NCBI RefSeq assembly: GCF_013373865.1 | Contig: NC_050472.1 | Span: forward strand, 4,087,276 to 4,151,275 | DNA from: Monomorium pharaonis | Taxonomy: Eukaryota; Arthropoda; Insecta; Hymenoptera; Formicidae | DNA: 64,000 bases | Direction: 5' to 3' | Shown here: positions 13,045-25,322 of the stretch, piece after piece | Layout of the letters: the number at the start of each line of letters is the position of its first letter | How positions within the stretch are numbered: position 1 is the first letter of the stretch | The notes under the pieces: model-generated | Databases searched by the model: none | Seen by the model: the letters and a program-made list of their open reading frames with translations, nothing else | What the model was told of the DNA's origin: nothing | Program-made: the position numbers and the translations under genes

Positions 13045-15179
13045 GCCTCCGGACAAGAGAGACTGATAACACACGCGTCGATACGCACATACGTTCGAAT
13101 CTCACGCGTATTTGTGCGTTACGCGTGCAGAAGCGGGTCAACGGGCTTCGGTTTTACGGCCGATTTATCAGCTGCCACAGAGATAACCGCCGACGACGAC
13201 GCGAATCTTTGCGAAGAGCGACGCATTTTGGGTCACAGGAGGGATCCACGGGACGTCGCGGTCACGAGGAGGACGTGGACGATACGTACTCCGAGTCTCT
13301 CATCCGTGCACGCGACCATTAGTCACTCGACGTCGCGAACGCTCCTCGAGCCGGCCATTAACGAGGAGACCGAGATCTTTGGAGTTTCCAGTCGAATCTT
13401 TTTACAGGAGCGTATTGTAAGCAGCGACACAGAACATATATAAGAGAAGCGCAAGCTCCATGTTAAATGAAGGAAACAAAGATCGATCGCCGCGCTCCAA
13501 GTGGTTTGGCCTAGTACTAGATAGTGCTAGAGCTTATAGGTATAGCTGGTATAGATGAATAGCAGAATAGCGCAGAATTGCATTCTCAGACATTTGTTTC
13601 AAAATACTAATATATATACAAATATGTATTAATATTTGTACATATAATAATGAAAGAAATAATTTGAAAGAAATTTCTGAGAATGCTGCCAGCATAATTT
13701 AAATCTATTTTTATAAATATAATTTTTTAAACTGAAAATTAAAAAGACAATAATAGCTTAATATGCATACTATTTTAGTATCATTTCTAAATAGATTGAC
13801 AAAATGTGAAGTTTACAATTGCGACATAATCTGCAGAAATCTAGTGTTCGGTTTTTTTAACGTAACTGTTAACTTAATCAACAATTAGCCAATTTGTTCA
13901 AGAAATTCCTAATTACAACTTGAAAATTGTGGAAGAAAAATATCTCTATTCTTAAAATATCGAAACAGGAAATTAAACACTTTATTTTCTATTCCATTAA
14001 AAAATTAATACCGCATTGTTTAAATTGATTGCCTAACATTGATAAAGAAAATTTCAAGGAAAAGAGAAAAAGACAACTTTAATCAAAATATATTTTATTG
14101 TTGTGTGTAAAAATCCAGAAATTTTACATAATTTTTTAGCAAGAAATAATAAACAATCATTCGGTAATATAAATCTAATAATTATACCATTGTACCTTTT
14201 ATGACACAGAAAGTATGATGGTATATCCACAAATTAATAACACACAAATCAGTAAGTTATTGAAATTTGGAATTCTTTAGATTCTTGTGATATCAAGTTT
14301 TCAACTGTGTCTTGTTAATATGTATGATGTAAACGGTTCTGAAGTAATAATAATATCAATTAAAATAACTGTAGGAATATTTAAAAATCACAAAAAAAAT
14401 ACAAAATCACGTTTGAAAACTTGCTTGTGAAATTAGTGTGATGTGCCTTCTATTTTCGTTCTCGAAAGTACAAGTGATTTAACAATATACGTAGCAGTAC
14501 TTGTACTTACTATAGTTGCTGATATGTATCTTCTAAGATACATATTAACAGCGTCAAGTATCGCATTATTTTGTACTGTCTCATTTATAGAAAATACGAC
14601 GAACAAACAACGAACGACATATCTATCTTATACATGAGCAGAAATGTACCATACATTATGATTATTAATGTATGTCATTTTATGATGCATCACATACAGA
14701 ACAATGCTATTTACATTATGAATACATTTATAAAATCCTCGTTCGATTGTGTGTATGCATCATTGCAGCATTGCACATTACAAAATAGATGTGTTGGAAA
14801 TACGACTGAAAAAAAACTCTAAAATAAAATGTTCGATTCACAGTCATAATACAAAATCAAATTCGCAACAGCATTCGTGATACAATATATAATGCATACA
14901 CACTTCATTCATTTTGGAAAAAAGTTGAGAATCCAAGGTTAAAATAAAGTTTAATGAAAGTTAGTTGACTTCGATAGTAAAATGTTGCTTTATAAAAAAT
15001 GTGTTGTAAAAATCATGATTAAAAAGACATGAACATAATGAAACTAACGTGCATATTTTACTAAAACATTTATGTAAAATTGTCAGTCAAGATGGCAAGA
15101 ACTTTGTTTAATTCAAGGCACCATTAAACAACATTCGGTCTGTCAATTTCTGAATGTATTTAATATAGTATCTAAGTTC
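12378..15179. other. Upstream region of the RNF13-like gene and spacer to GPALPP1
   Basis: 12378-13480 is CpG-rich with a CT microsatellite at about 13003-13044 and probably contains the RNF13-like promoter and leader. 13480-15179 is AT-rich and shows no supported gene; part may be GPALPP1 3' UTR. A 64-residue hydrophobic ORF at 14443 is not supported. Confidence 0.5.
13003..13044 (+). repeat. (CT)n microsatellite
   Basis: Interrupted CT run in the CpG-rich block upstream of the RNF13-like gene. Confidence 0.85.
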
Positions 15180-15345
15180 TATTACAAGTAACGATTATTT
15201 ACAATTGTTTCCTTATTTGAAAATTCGAATCCGTTAAATTTGTTTGCATAAGAATGTACCGTCGAGCAACTGCACTTTCATCAATAGTCTTTCTTTTCGT
15301 CTAATTAAATTGATTAACTTGCAAATCAATATATTTAATACAGAA
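15180..15345 (-). pseudogene. Decayed duplicate of the GPALPP1 terminal exon
   Basis: On the minus strand, 15332-15234 reads like a mutated copy of the last GPALPP1 exon (15522-15417). It shares the ATTGATTTGCAAGTTAATC core, the GACGAT/GACGGT and CAAATTTAACG ends, and the sequence just past the stop (TTCGAATCCG versus GAATTCG, then similar AT-rich flank). The copy has an in-frame TAG shortly after the core and a 2-base net deletion around ACTATTGATG, so it cannot extend the protein. It lies about 90 bases downstream of the real stop. This looks like a local tandem duplication that has since decayed. Confidence 0.72.
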
Positions 15346-15419
15346 TATAACTACTTTTACAAGTTGCAATTATTTACATTCATTACCATAATTTTATCCC
15401 CGTGTGAAATTTGAATTCG

Positions 15420-18063
15420 TTAAATTTGCCCACGCGAGAACCTATCGTCGAGGAGCTGTGCTTTCATCAGGACAGTCTTTTTTTGCACCTGATCAAATCG
15501 ATTAACTTGCAAATCAATGTCTCTATCGAATGGCCTTCTCGTCGATATTCCAGTTTGTTTCGCTTCTTTTTCTTCTTTCTAAAAAATAAAATGTGTCTCT
15601 GATGCTACAAGTATACAATAACGAATATATAAAATTTATCCGATAAATACTTGGATAAGTTGCAGTTTATAAAGATCACAAAATTACCTTCTTTTTCTTG
15701 GCGATCTTGCTTTGGTGCATTTCTAATAACGATTTCTCACATTTTCTGTTTTTATCTGTATCCTTCTTATGAAATTCATTTATATGTTTTTTCTCGGATT
15801 GTCTTTTTGATTCCTAAAAAGAATACGGCGAGCACAACATTAGCATATATATATATATATAATTCTAAAGCTTTAATGGTAACATAAATGAAATATCTCA
15901 TTTACATTAAAACAAAAATGTATAGCACATTTTTTTTATATTTACCGAGTCCCTCTGTTTCCAAGCTTTTTTTGCTGGTGTGTCAGTCCAACATGATCTG
16001 TCTGACATATCTGGACCATCCCGAAGCCTGAATTTACGTGGACCTAATCCAAGATTAACAGCTTGTGCGGGTGGTAACTCAGTCATCCATTCTTCACGTT
16101 TATTTCCGTCATCAATCTGAAATACAAACATTTTTCTTTTTTATCAATGAAATTAATAATCCACAATACAATTTATTTTGTTGCTAAATAGTTGTGTCTT
16201 AACTAAACATTCAAGTTTTATTTCTTTGAATATAAGAAATTTTGATTGAAAAATATTCTACTATAATACAAGTAACAAGAGCAACAATAAAAACTTTAAT
16301 CTCAAAATAATTAGACAATAAATTGATATTGCGAGCGGAAAAAAGAAAAAAGAAAGATTTTTTTTTACCTCTTCCGAATATTTTTCATTTCTGATCCTTT
16401 GTGCTCTCAAATCCAACTGTTCGTGTACGTGGCTAGTTCTCAAAGCTGGGTGATCCGCGGGGAGAGGACCTATCGCAGAATCGTCATCGGATTCCGGATA
16501 CGCAGTCGAGTCTCCACGCGATTCGGAAATGCCACAGTCCGTAGGCAGTACAGGACCGATAATTCTATCCCGCGAATCGTTCTTCTGTTCTCGTTGTAGC
16601 AAATGTGGTGGCAGTGCTGGCCCGAAAACAGCTTCCGCCGTAGTAGGAGCATCTGTTGCGTCTTCTCGCTCTATGCTTTGACGATCATTTAACCGAGGTG
16701 GCAAACAAGGTCCAATAAAATTCATACTTTTTCCATCGGTATCATCGTTGATTTTATTTTCATGAAACATCTCAGAATCAAGTTTATTATCGTCAGATGA
16801 GAACTCCGGTGGTAAAAGCGGACCATAGGTGCGCACGGTTTGGTCCATATTTTTCTCCGATCGTATTTCGTTCGAAGCATCAGAACATAAATACTTTTCC
16901 CCCGAGCTAGAACATTCAAAATTACTATCGCGAACAAGTAATCTCTCCTCTTCACAATACTCAGACTTTTCTCTCTCAGAGTCCATACAAGTCTCTCTCG
17001 TTACCAAGAACGTCGCGGCGCTGTGTAAGGAATCTGAAACGGCACTAGGATTATTATTACTGGAACTAGATGCCAGATCGTAGCTCCTTCTCTTTACCTT
17101 TAATTCCTCCCGTTTTCTGTCGCCGGCTACGTCGTCATTTTTTCGCTTTATCGCGCGACTTTCCGACCGAATTTCGAAATCGCGAGTTTTCATGTCACAT
17201 AAGTGCGGAGATGACGTTCGGTCCTCGGAATCTCGGTCGTCAGACATGTTCTCGTCGGTCTCCGATAAGACGTCAAATTGCGACAGATCCAAATCCTTGC
17301 CGTCTTGCGCCTCTATCGAAGAATCCTTCTTGGTATTCTCACTCGAGCGAGTCTCGCTGTGACTGCGCTCTCGCTCGACGTTCTTAGGCGAGGAATAGTC
17401 CCTTGGATTTTGCAACCTGTTCTCCTTTGACAATCTTTTCCTAGAGGAATCGTGTCTTCCGTGATCGTCTCGCGACCGATGATCATCGGGCTTAACTCTG
17501 CTCGACTGATAAGATCTGTCTCGACTCCTGTCGCGAGAATGATGCTTGTGCCTTTCGTGATATCGACTTCCTCTGTGTTTGTCGCTCGACGCTCGCTCGT
17601 CGTGATGATTCCTCTCATGCGAATGCTCCCGCGAACGTTGCGGTCGATGGATGCTTCGATCTCTGTCCGACTGTCGTTTCAAGTCACCTCGCGATCTCTC
17701 TCTCGCGTCACCCCCGCTGGAATTTCTGGAACCTCCCCTGCCGTTCGTGGCGAATCCAGATCTGCTCTCCCTGTGCGAATTTTTGTTATCCTCTTGCTTC
17801 GAGTTTCTCGAGTCGTGCTTCGAGTGCTTCGTGGAGTGTCTAAGATCCTTATCGTCCGTCGTTTTGCTACTACTCTCGTACTTGGATCGTTCCTTCCTGT
17901 CCCGGTAACTCTTGTCATGTTGGGATAATTTATTCCTCTTAGGCGTCCTCGTTCGGTCCGCGGTAATCACGGGCGCGACCGAATCTTTGCGCGTAGCCTC
18001 GAAACGAAACCGCCGTCCGTCGTCGCTATCTTGACTCTCGGAATCAGATTCCATCGCTGTCAT
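15420..18063 (-). CDS. GPALPP1: GPALPP motifs-containing protein 1-like (DUF3752 C-terminus), RS/RD-rich
   Basis: Four exons: 18063-16369, 16116-15946, 15813-15688 and 15578-15420, all GT-AG and phase 0, giving 716 aa. Residues 50-300 are very rich in Arg, Asp, Ser and His (RD, RS and RHKHHSRDRS-type runs), as in nuclear and splicing-associated proteins. GP-x-LPP motifs follow at 414 (GPLLPP), 451 (GPCLPP), 481 (GPALPP) and 503 (GPVLPT), with a degenerate GPLPADHP at 532. The C-terminal exons carry the conserved end of the family: EEWMTELPP, a Lys-rich stretch, RRPFDRDIDLQVNRF and LLDDRFSRG. Vertebrate members are about half this length, so the basic region is an expansion. The function is poorly known; nuclear localisation is inferred from composition. 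The first ATG was chosen; Met4 is an alternative. Confidence 0.93.
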
Positions 18064-18569
18064 AGTCTAGTTATGCTGAAAATATGACAAAACCTATTAC
18101 AAGTCGAGTCTTTAACGACAAATGTATATCAATGACTATAATATAATATCTCTGGATTATCTCGCAATATTTAGGCGATGCATTTTAGCGAGCAACATTT
18201 TTATCTATTTCAATGAAATAAAACTCTTCAATAAGCAAAAAAAATTAAGGGCCAATTGCTCCAAATTATTGAGAAGTTTTCACCTGACAGGTATCTATAT
18301 TATCCATTTTTATTTATTTAGAAAGAAAGATAAAGATAGACATACATGTTTACTTGATAGACAAGTGTACCAAAAAGTTGAAACAACTGGCCCTTATTGT
18401 TTTATGAGCATATATCACAAACCGAAGGTTATCGAATAATACCTACAAATAAAATATTACATTGTTGAGTGCAACTGTCCACTTTATTTGTGATACAGGC
18501 TTCATATAAGAATTTACAAATATACATATATCAGGATTGAATTAGTTTTCTCTAAAACGGTAGTAAAAA
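18064..18569 (-). other. Spacer between TAM41 and GPALPP1 (same strand)
   Basis: 506 bases of AT-rich DNA holding the TAM41 poly(A) signal and then the GPALPP1 upstream sequence. The GPALPP1 promoter must lie here or inside TAM41, unless the two share a transcript. Confidence 0.5.
18483..18488 (-). terminator. Poly(A) signal for TAM41
   Basis: AATAAA on the minus strand (TTTATT on the plus strand), about 85 bases past the TAM41 stop codon. The position suits a short 3' UTR. The cleavage site is not determined. Confidence 0.5.
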
Positions 18570-19673
18570 TTACTCGATGCGTTTCTCAGTGTTCTTAGGC
18601 TCTGTCTTCTGCACGACAGTCTCGACTATTTTATTGATTTTATCTGGATCGGGCTTAGGTAAACTGGGACTTGACTGTAACATTTTAATTATCTTGGCGC
18701 CGCTGTACTTAACGGACTTTACAATCCCCGCAGTCACGATTCCCTTTAGGCTCTGCGTCACGCTCGATCTCCAAACGATATCTCTCAAGCACTGCTCCAA
18801 TATGTCACAACACTCAGGGTCGTGTGCGATCGCACGCAAGCAATCCTCCGTGTCTTTCGATCTCGGGCCGTGCGACCACGCCCTGACCAGTTTAACCTGT
18901 GGCGTTCTCGGCAAATGATTCAAATGGTGGATCTTGGTCGCCGGACAGATGTCCTGATGACACGTGACAGTCATGTGATCCGAGATCGGGATATCTACGT
19001 AGTTGTCAAAGTGTTTCAGGATCGGCGCGTACAGCTGCTTGAAATGCTGCAACTGCGGCAGCACAATATTGCTGATCTTGTCTTTATTCTCGCCGAAGAT
19101 CATGCGAAAGTCGCCATGGTAAGACAGGCTACTGATCTTCTTGAAAAAGTCAACCTCCGTGAAATGCTCAGGTAGCAGCAGCAGAGCCGCGTGCACTGCC
19201 GAGTGTAGGTTCTGCACCAGAGCAGTACGCAGCTGAGAGTTCTCGTCTGGCTCCACCAACACTTTAACCGGTTTGTGCAGTCTGCCTGCCAAGTACAGAT
19301 CGCTCCAATCTAATAGATCCTCCACCAACGAAACCTCGGAAATCACTCCGTACTTGATGAGCTGGCCCTCACTCGTCGTCACCAGCGTATTGTAGAACAC
19401 CTTAGCGCCCGAGCCCTCCTGAACATTTGTAATCACTTTGGAGCCAAGGAATCTCAACGGCTGAGCGTAGTGCTTGGGATTTCGTGATAGATTCTCTGCG
19501 TGCCATTTGTTGGCATTGCGCATGACAAATATGAGATCCAACATGTTGTTTTCGTCATTGTTGTTGAGTTGTTTAAACGCACCTGATCCATAAGCAAAAC
19601 AGAATTTCATGTTCCCGGGAAACTCCCCGAGTAACTGCCTCAGTTGCGGCACCCTCACAAGTTTCTCCATCAT
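18570..19673 (-). CDS. TAMM41: Mitochondrial phosphatidate cytidylyltransferase TAM41 (MMP37 family)
   Basis: A single uninterrupted exon of 367 aa. The family makes CDP-diacylglycerol from phosphatidic acid and CTP at the matrix face of the inner mitochondrial membrane, the first step of cardiolipin synthesis. Visible hallmarks are the nucleotidyltransferase loop FAYGSGAFKQ (25-34), the partner acidic strand MLDLIFVM (44-51), KYGVISEVSLVEDLLDWSDLY (about 107-127), AGRLHKPVKVLVEPD, the block SYHGDFRMIFGEDK-like at about 188-199 (here GENKDK), and the C-terminal QSLKGIVTAGIVKSVKYSGAK. The length fits the family. No strong classical presequence is visible. The start is a double ATG (Met1, Met2); either could be used. 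It is divergent from CSN6 and followed on the same strand by the GPALPP1-like gene 507 bases downstream. A CTCAG acceptor-like site just upstream of the ATG allows a spliced 5' leader. Confidence 0.97.
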   Translation of the reverse strand: MMEKLVRVPQLRQLLGEFPGNMKFCFAYGSGAFKQLNNNDENNMLDLIFVMRNANKWHAENLSRNPKHYAQPLRFLGSKVITNVQEGSGAKVFYNTLVTTSEGQLIKYGVISEVSLVEDLLDWSDLYLAGRLHKPVKVLVEPDENSQLRTALVQNLHSAVHAALLLLPEHFTEVDFFKKISSLSYHGDFRMIFGENKDKISNIVLPQLQHFKQLYAPILKHFDNYVDIPISDHMTVTCHQDICPATKIHHLNHLPRTPQVKLVRAWSHGPRSKDTEDCLRAIAHDPECCDILEQCLRDIVWRSSVTQSLKGIVTAGIVKSVKYSGAKIIKMLQSSPSLPKPDPDKINKIVETVVQKTEPKNTEKRIE

Positions 19674-21709
19674 TTTGAATTATTCGGAGCTCTGAGTACA
19701 ACAAAGATACTTCCCCAGGGATGGACGCTAAGAACACACCTAGAATTTCATGTGAACTCTCACATCGCCTGATCTAACTCGCCAAGGGATTTACGCTTTA
19801 CGATCAACGCAATGTAGCTGGACGTTAGAGCTCGCACCATGGGGATCGACGCTTATTTATGCCGTGGCGATCATCGGGCGGTCATCGAGTCGACGAAATG
19901 TCGAGGACAATTTTCGAACTCTCGCATGTAGCGTCCCTCCTCGTCCTAGGTGCCGACGTGTCTGAAGAGAGAGTGTGTATGTCGCCAATCGATCAACCGC
20001 GCGCTTCCCCGACACGATCGCCCACCTAACCTAGAAACGCAACTCGTAAATAGCTCGCTTTTGAATTTACTTACACGGCGAAAGGGGTGAAACGGTTCCT
20101 TCCCCATCGAAAGGGACTAACCGAGACAGTTCCCGTCGAAGAGAGGACCAGTCCGATCTCGATCCAATCGGAATTATTACGATCCCAAATGTATATGCAC
20201 ATTAACATATATACGCGTATCTATATCATCTATGATTGAAAACGATGGTTCATCCTCGTACTGGCTCGTACTCGAGGTGACGCGGCGACGTCGCTGTCGC
20301 CGCTGTACGTCGCGGTCGGATATGACGCGAATTTCACTTACTCAAACGGAGGAAAGTAGAACAAAGTTATTATATACGTACACATTATAGGGAGACTCTC
20401 GTGACGAGACAGATTCGTTCGCCTTTGCCCTTTAAACGAGATATCAGCCGACCACCCGGGTGACTTCGCACTCCGCACTCTCCGCGCAGCCCGCAACGAC
20501 GAAACGTGAGTCCTCTCTGCACGGACTGCACGGTCTACACGTTGTGCACGCCCTTGAAGGTACCAACTTCCGGCGTTTAGCGCGCCTCCAACCGTACACT
20601 TCGAAAATTAAGGGCGGCATTTAAAATGATTTTACAATTAATATATAAATTATGAATATCATTTATAATTTAATATTTATATCGCCTTATATATTCTTTG
20701 ATCTTAACTATTGCCAATTTAATTGCCCGTTTCTACTAATCTATTATTATTAATTTTATTCTTGTTTTAATTTTTTATCTTTTAATTAAGTATTAATTAT
20801 TAACAATAATTATATAATTATATAAACTAATAATTATATAAACAATAATTATGATTATTTACAGTATTAATTATTTATAATTTATATATAAAACAAATAT
20901 AATATGTAATGCTAAAACTGTAGGAATTTTAATATGGACTCGATAAATGTTAATATGCATTTAAAGTACTCATAATAATAATAATTTCTTATTATTATTA
21001 GTTCACAAATTAGTACATTGTTTCGAAAGGTAAAAATATATCGACAGACAATGCACACATACATAAATATAATAACTGTAAATAAAAATGTATGAATATT
21101 AAAAATTGCTTTTTTAATAGAAATACTTTTTTCAAGATAATTTATTCGAAATTATATATCTTTACATAAAAAAAAAAATAATAAATTATACCGAGATTAA
21201 AGGTAATTTACACTGGTAGAAGTGAACTAGTAGTAGAACTGGATTATTATTTTGAATTAATAAATGAATAATTTTTTAATTAAGATAATTAGAAAATTAG
21301 ATTAGGAATAGTCAATTTTAAGTTTTGCAGGTGGCTATTTATAACTTTAATCGGCCGTTTTTTAGATTAAGAGGAGTTGATAAAAAACCGATTCTAAAAA
21401 TGATTTAAAAACCATGCGCCTTGCGCGAGAGATAGTAGTCGATGTATCTCGAGATATCGATCTCTCTTTCTCGACGTGACGCGATCTTTCTTTCTCGGCG
21501 AAAGAGAATCGACGCGATGGCCGTCCGCATAGGATCGCGTTGATTGTCGCACGATAGACGTCTCGGTGATTCAGGGGGATTCGTGTCGATTGGTTCCTAC
21601 GACGCGTTTGTTCCTCTTTTTCTTTTGTCCGGGATTTTCGTGCCGACTTTTATCGGCTTAGAAGCTAGCGAGGATATAAACTAGTGAGAACGGGTGACCG
21701 GGAGGCGAC
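19674..21709. promoter_or_regulatory. Divergent promoter region of TAM41 and CSN6
   Basis: Two CpG-rich shoulders (19680-20600 next to TAM41 and about 21410-21700 next to CSN6) flank an AT-rich core (20610-21400). This suggests two separate core promoters rather than one shared bidirectional start. The AT-rich core shows no gene. Confidence 0.5.
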
Positions 21710-23216
21710 ATGGAGGTCGACGTGCCTGAAGAAAATACAAACGAACAATCGGCGATGGAGATCGATGAGGACACCTCCGAGAGGAACCCGAGGGTGTCCG
21801 GGAGCGTCAAAGTCATGGCCTCTTCGGGCACTATCGGCTCCGTGTCCATCAGTTTGCATCCGCTGGTAATCATGAACGTCAGCGAACACTGGACCAGGCT
21901 CAGAGCTCAGGAGGGCAGCGACCAGTTGGGTAAGATATTCCTTTCGATAATTAACAGCAAGCGGTAGATATACAATCGAAATATACAAACATTTGTCTTT
22001 GTCATTAAATTGTATGTCAAAACTATATGAATATGATAGACGTTAATATGCAATTGAAGTATTTGTAACATTAACAGTAATGATTTTATTAGTTGTTCGC
22101 GAACTATCATTAATGTTTCTGACGATAAAATACTTTCAGTGTACGGTGCTCTGATCGGTAAGCAGAAAGGTCGCAACATAGAGATTATGAACTCCTTTGA
22201 ATTGCTGTTCACGTGTATTGGCGACGACGTTATAATCGATAGGGATTATTATAACACAAAGGAGGAACAGTTTAAGCAAGTCTTCAGTGAAATGGACTTT
22301 TTGGGCTGGTATACTACTGGTGATATGCCTACTGAGAAAGACATTAGAGTGCACAAGCAGCTTTGCGAAATTAATGAAAGTCCCGTGTTACTGAAACTGG
22401 ATCCAAGACCAAAAAACACAGAGGTAAATTCATTGAGATATGTTTCCATTCACATTCTTGTTCCTTTTTATTTTTTAAATGCATTGCGAAGAGTGCTGTA
22501 TTTAAAAATAATTTGGTTGTCGCAGCACTTGTCAGTCTCTATGTACGAATCAGTGATCGACTTGGTTAATGGTGAGGCTACCATGTTATTCGTTCCATTA
22601 ACTTACACATTAGCCACAGAGGAAGCCGAAAGAATTGGAGTAGATCACGTACAAAGGATGTGTAATAACGATCAGGGTGAATGCTCAGTAGGTGGGTAAT
22701 ACAAGTGCGATCATTTTTTTCATCAGTTTGATAAACTGTCAGAATTAACGGTGAATAAACTAAATATACAATTTCAGTGGCTGAGCACTTAACAGCTCAG
22801 CACAGTGCCATTAAAATGTTACATGCGAGAGTGAAACTTGTTCTGAGATATGTGCAAGCGGTGCAGAGTGGAGAATTGAAGGGAAACCACGAGGTTCTTC
22901 GAGCGGCTTGCTCTCTGAGTCATCGACTGCCTGTTTTGAACAATCCGAAATTTAAGGCTGACTTTTATAATGTTAGTATACACTTATATATATTAATATA
23001 TACATTAGAAAGAATACACTATAAAAATATAGCTCTATCAATAAGTTTTAATCTAATCTACCTTTATGTTTACAGCAATGTAATGATTTTGGCTTGATGA
23101 CGTATCTCGGTATCATAACTAAGGGCTGTAATAATATAAATCAATTTGTAAACAAATTTAATATCCTGTACGATAGACAAGGCGTAGGACGACGTCTAAG
23201 GAGTCTCTTCTTTTGA
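21710..23216 (+). CDS. CSN6: COP9 signalosome complex subunit 6
   Basis: Five exons: 21710-21929, 22140-22423, 22526-22691, 22778-22971 and 23076-23216, all GT-AG with consistent phases, giving 334 aa. An MPN domain starts at about residue 30 (SVSISLHPLVIMNVSEHW), with LVYGALIGKQKGRNIEI, EQFKQVF and FLGWYTTG. The zinc-binding His-x-His of active JAMM proteases is absent, as is normal for CSN6, so this is the structural MPN subunit. The middle contains NGEATMLF and TYTLATEEAERIGVDHV. The C-terminal helices end in FVNKFNILYDRQGVGRRLRSLFF-type sequence, closing with the usual Phe-Phe. In the cell it pairs with CSN5 in the complex that removes NEDD8 from cullins. The chosen ATG opens an acidic leader (MEVDVPEENTNEQ). 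The neighbouring TAM41 is divergent and the PARG-like gene is convergent. Confidence 0.98.
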
Positions 23217-23361
23217 TATGTAAATAGAATCTATTGTTTTTATACACGTCTTTTTTTACTTCTTAGATAACTAAGTATCGAACTCAGGATTAAAGTTTAA
23301 ACAGCCAACTTAATCGAGGGATAGTTTGAATACTTCTTAGAGGTATGTTGTATCGAATATA

Positions 23362-23367
23362 AATAAA
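23362..23367 (+). terminator. Poly(A) signal for CSN6
   Basis: AATAAA about 145 bases after the CSN6 stop. A further AATAAA lies near 24575, so longer 3' UTRs are possible. Confidence 0.4.
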
Positions 23368-24030
23368 GTAAAGAAGTTACATAGCAGTCTTCTTGAAGTA
23401 AGATGTAATAGCAAATGATAGAGAGTAAGAGCCATCCGAAACATACATTATATTATTAATATCAAAGTAATTCAGAAGTAATATTTATTAAATGCTGTCT
23501 TGTATAAATGGTATGTTTTAACACATTTCAATTAACAATAACGTGTGATATTAATAAAAAAAAACTGTGATTTAAAAGCGTTTCAAAAAATCTTTTGCTT
23601 TACGTCAACTTCAATTTAGCACTTAGTCAAATTATAATATAAAAAAAGAGAACATTTATATTGCAAAATTAGATATATATACTAAAATATGATTAGATAA
23701 TAAATCTCAAATGGAAATTCATTTTGTGATATAAATTTATTAATAATTGCTAATTACTGTTTAGAATGAGAAGTATAGCGAGAGTATATAAATCATAGGA
23801 TACTTTCACACGTTTTTGCTTTAATAATGGAAGACCTCTTTAATTGATTTACATATTAGCAAGCATATACTTTTTTTCATAGGCCATATTACCTAATTTT
23901 TATATCCGAATTTACGACCTCATAGCAGTGACTTATGTATATACACACAAGTTTTACCCTCTTAAAAATTGCCTATATTAATCTTTTATTATAAAATACT
24001 AAAAGTTTTTTTCTAAAAATCTATTCGCGT

Positions 24031-24034
<4 letters not shown>

Positions 24035-24092
<58 letters not shown>

Positions 24093-24106
24093 GTGCGTGT
24101 GTGTGT
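24035..24106 (+). repeat. (TG)n microsatellite
   Basis: 56 bases of uninterrupted TG at 24035-24090, then imperfect TG to 24106, between the convergent CSN6 and PARG-like genes. Confidence 0.95.
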
Positions 24107-24826
24107 CCGACTTAAAAGTATAGAACGACTTAAAAATATTGTACAAAATATATAGTTTAGTATATTGTGCCTCATTAGTTATTGCATGTAACTGTGTATT
24201 ATCGGTTACTCATTCTGTACGGAGTAAAACCAGAATTGACCTCTCTTTTTCGAACATGACTAGACCGTTATTACGTATGATTGCAGAGGAGTTTGCCACG
24301 CTCTTACGATGACGTGACATTAATGATAACTGAACGTCCGATATATCACGTTATTTTTGTGTCTCCGTTGTTTCACGGAAATGTGACGTGGATGATTTTT
24401 ATCCTTACAACTTGATTTGACAGCACGATGCACTACGTACATAGACTAGAAAATATCGCAGCGACTACCTATCTTTCTCTATTTGATATATTGCCTTGTA
24501 CAACGAATTGTGCGAAAGTTTGCCTGATATCATTTTGATATGCTAGACGAGAATAGTATATACTTTGAAAGAAAAATAAAATCCGGATCAATCTTCCCTT
24601 CGCGCCAAAATGAAACTTGTATAACTAACGTTTCATCTAAGACTACGAATTAGAGCCGCTTATCGATCTTGTATTTAACTACAGTCAAAGTAATACCCGT
24701 TTCTTTTCTTTTTGTATGTCCCTCCCGTGGAAGAGCATGTAATTAATTGATATTTTAGTTTTTCAGTAGGCTGTCTTCGATCATGGTGGCGAGTACGTCC
24801 ACCAGAACGGACAGCATCGAATCGGG

Positions 24827-25270
24827 CTAAGGACCCGACTTATCCATGCCAATGATCTCCTCGAAAAGGCTATTCTTCCCTTCCATCCGTTCCTCGATCG
24901 TGTGCATAGCGTACCTCAGTGTCGCGGCAGCCAAATCACCCACAGACCAACGTCTGTCTATTAGAACTCTGCTCACGGTATCTAACTAAAATGCGGATTA
25001 GAAAGTGAAAAGGTAGAAGAAATTGGCTGAATATTTTTTTTTACCTTGGATAGACTGGGATTGCCAGAAGTGTAGTAGATCAGTCTTGGTGTGCCCGCTA
25101 GGGAGGAAGCAAGCCATTGAATGACGAGTTTTAGTTGCGGATCGCCTTTCAATCTAGTTCCGCATCCCCAGTTGCCGGTAGCCACGGGCAATAAACCTCC
25201 TCCCGGACTGTTCTCGTGCGGCAACTACGCATACATGATACGACATTCTATTGTAAATTATTTCGTCGCC

Positions 25271-25322
<52 letters not shown>

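Larger units (their letters stand above)
23217..24826. other. Convergent 3' region of CSN6 and the PARG-like gene
   Basis: AT-rich 3' UTR-like sequence with several AATAAA signals and a long TG microsatellite. No gene recognised. Confidence 0.5.

Noticed and set aside
12880..13443. 187-aa plus-strand ORF upstream of the RNF13-like gene
   Set aside because: Low-complexity, includes a CT repeat, overlapped by opposite-strand ORFs; more likely promoter or leader sequence.
14443..14637. 64-aa hydrophobic ORF (possible small membrane protein)
   Set aside because: AT-rich sequence gives Ile/Leu/Tyr-rich frames by chance; the start lies in AT-rich spacer and nothing around it supports a gene.
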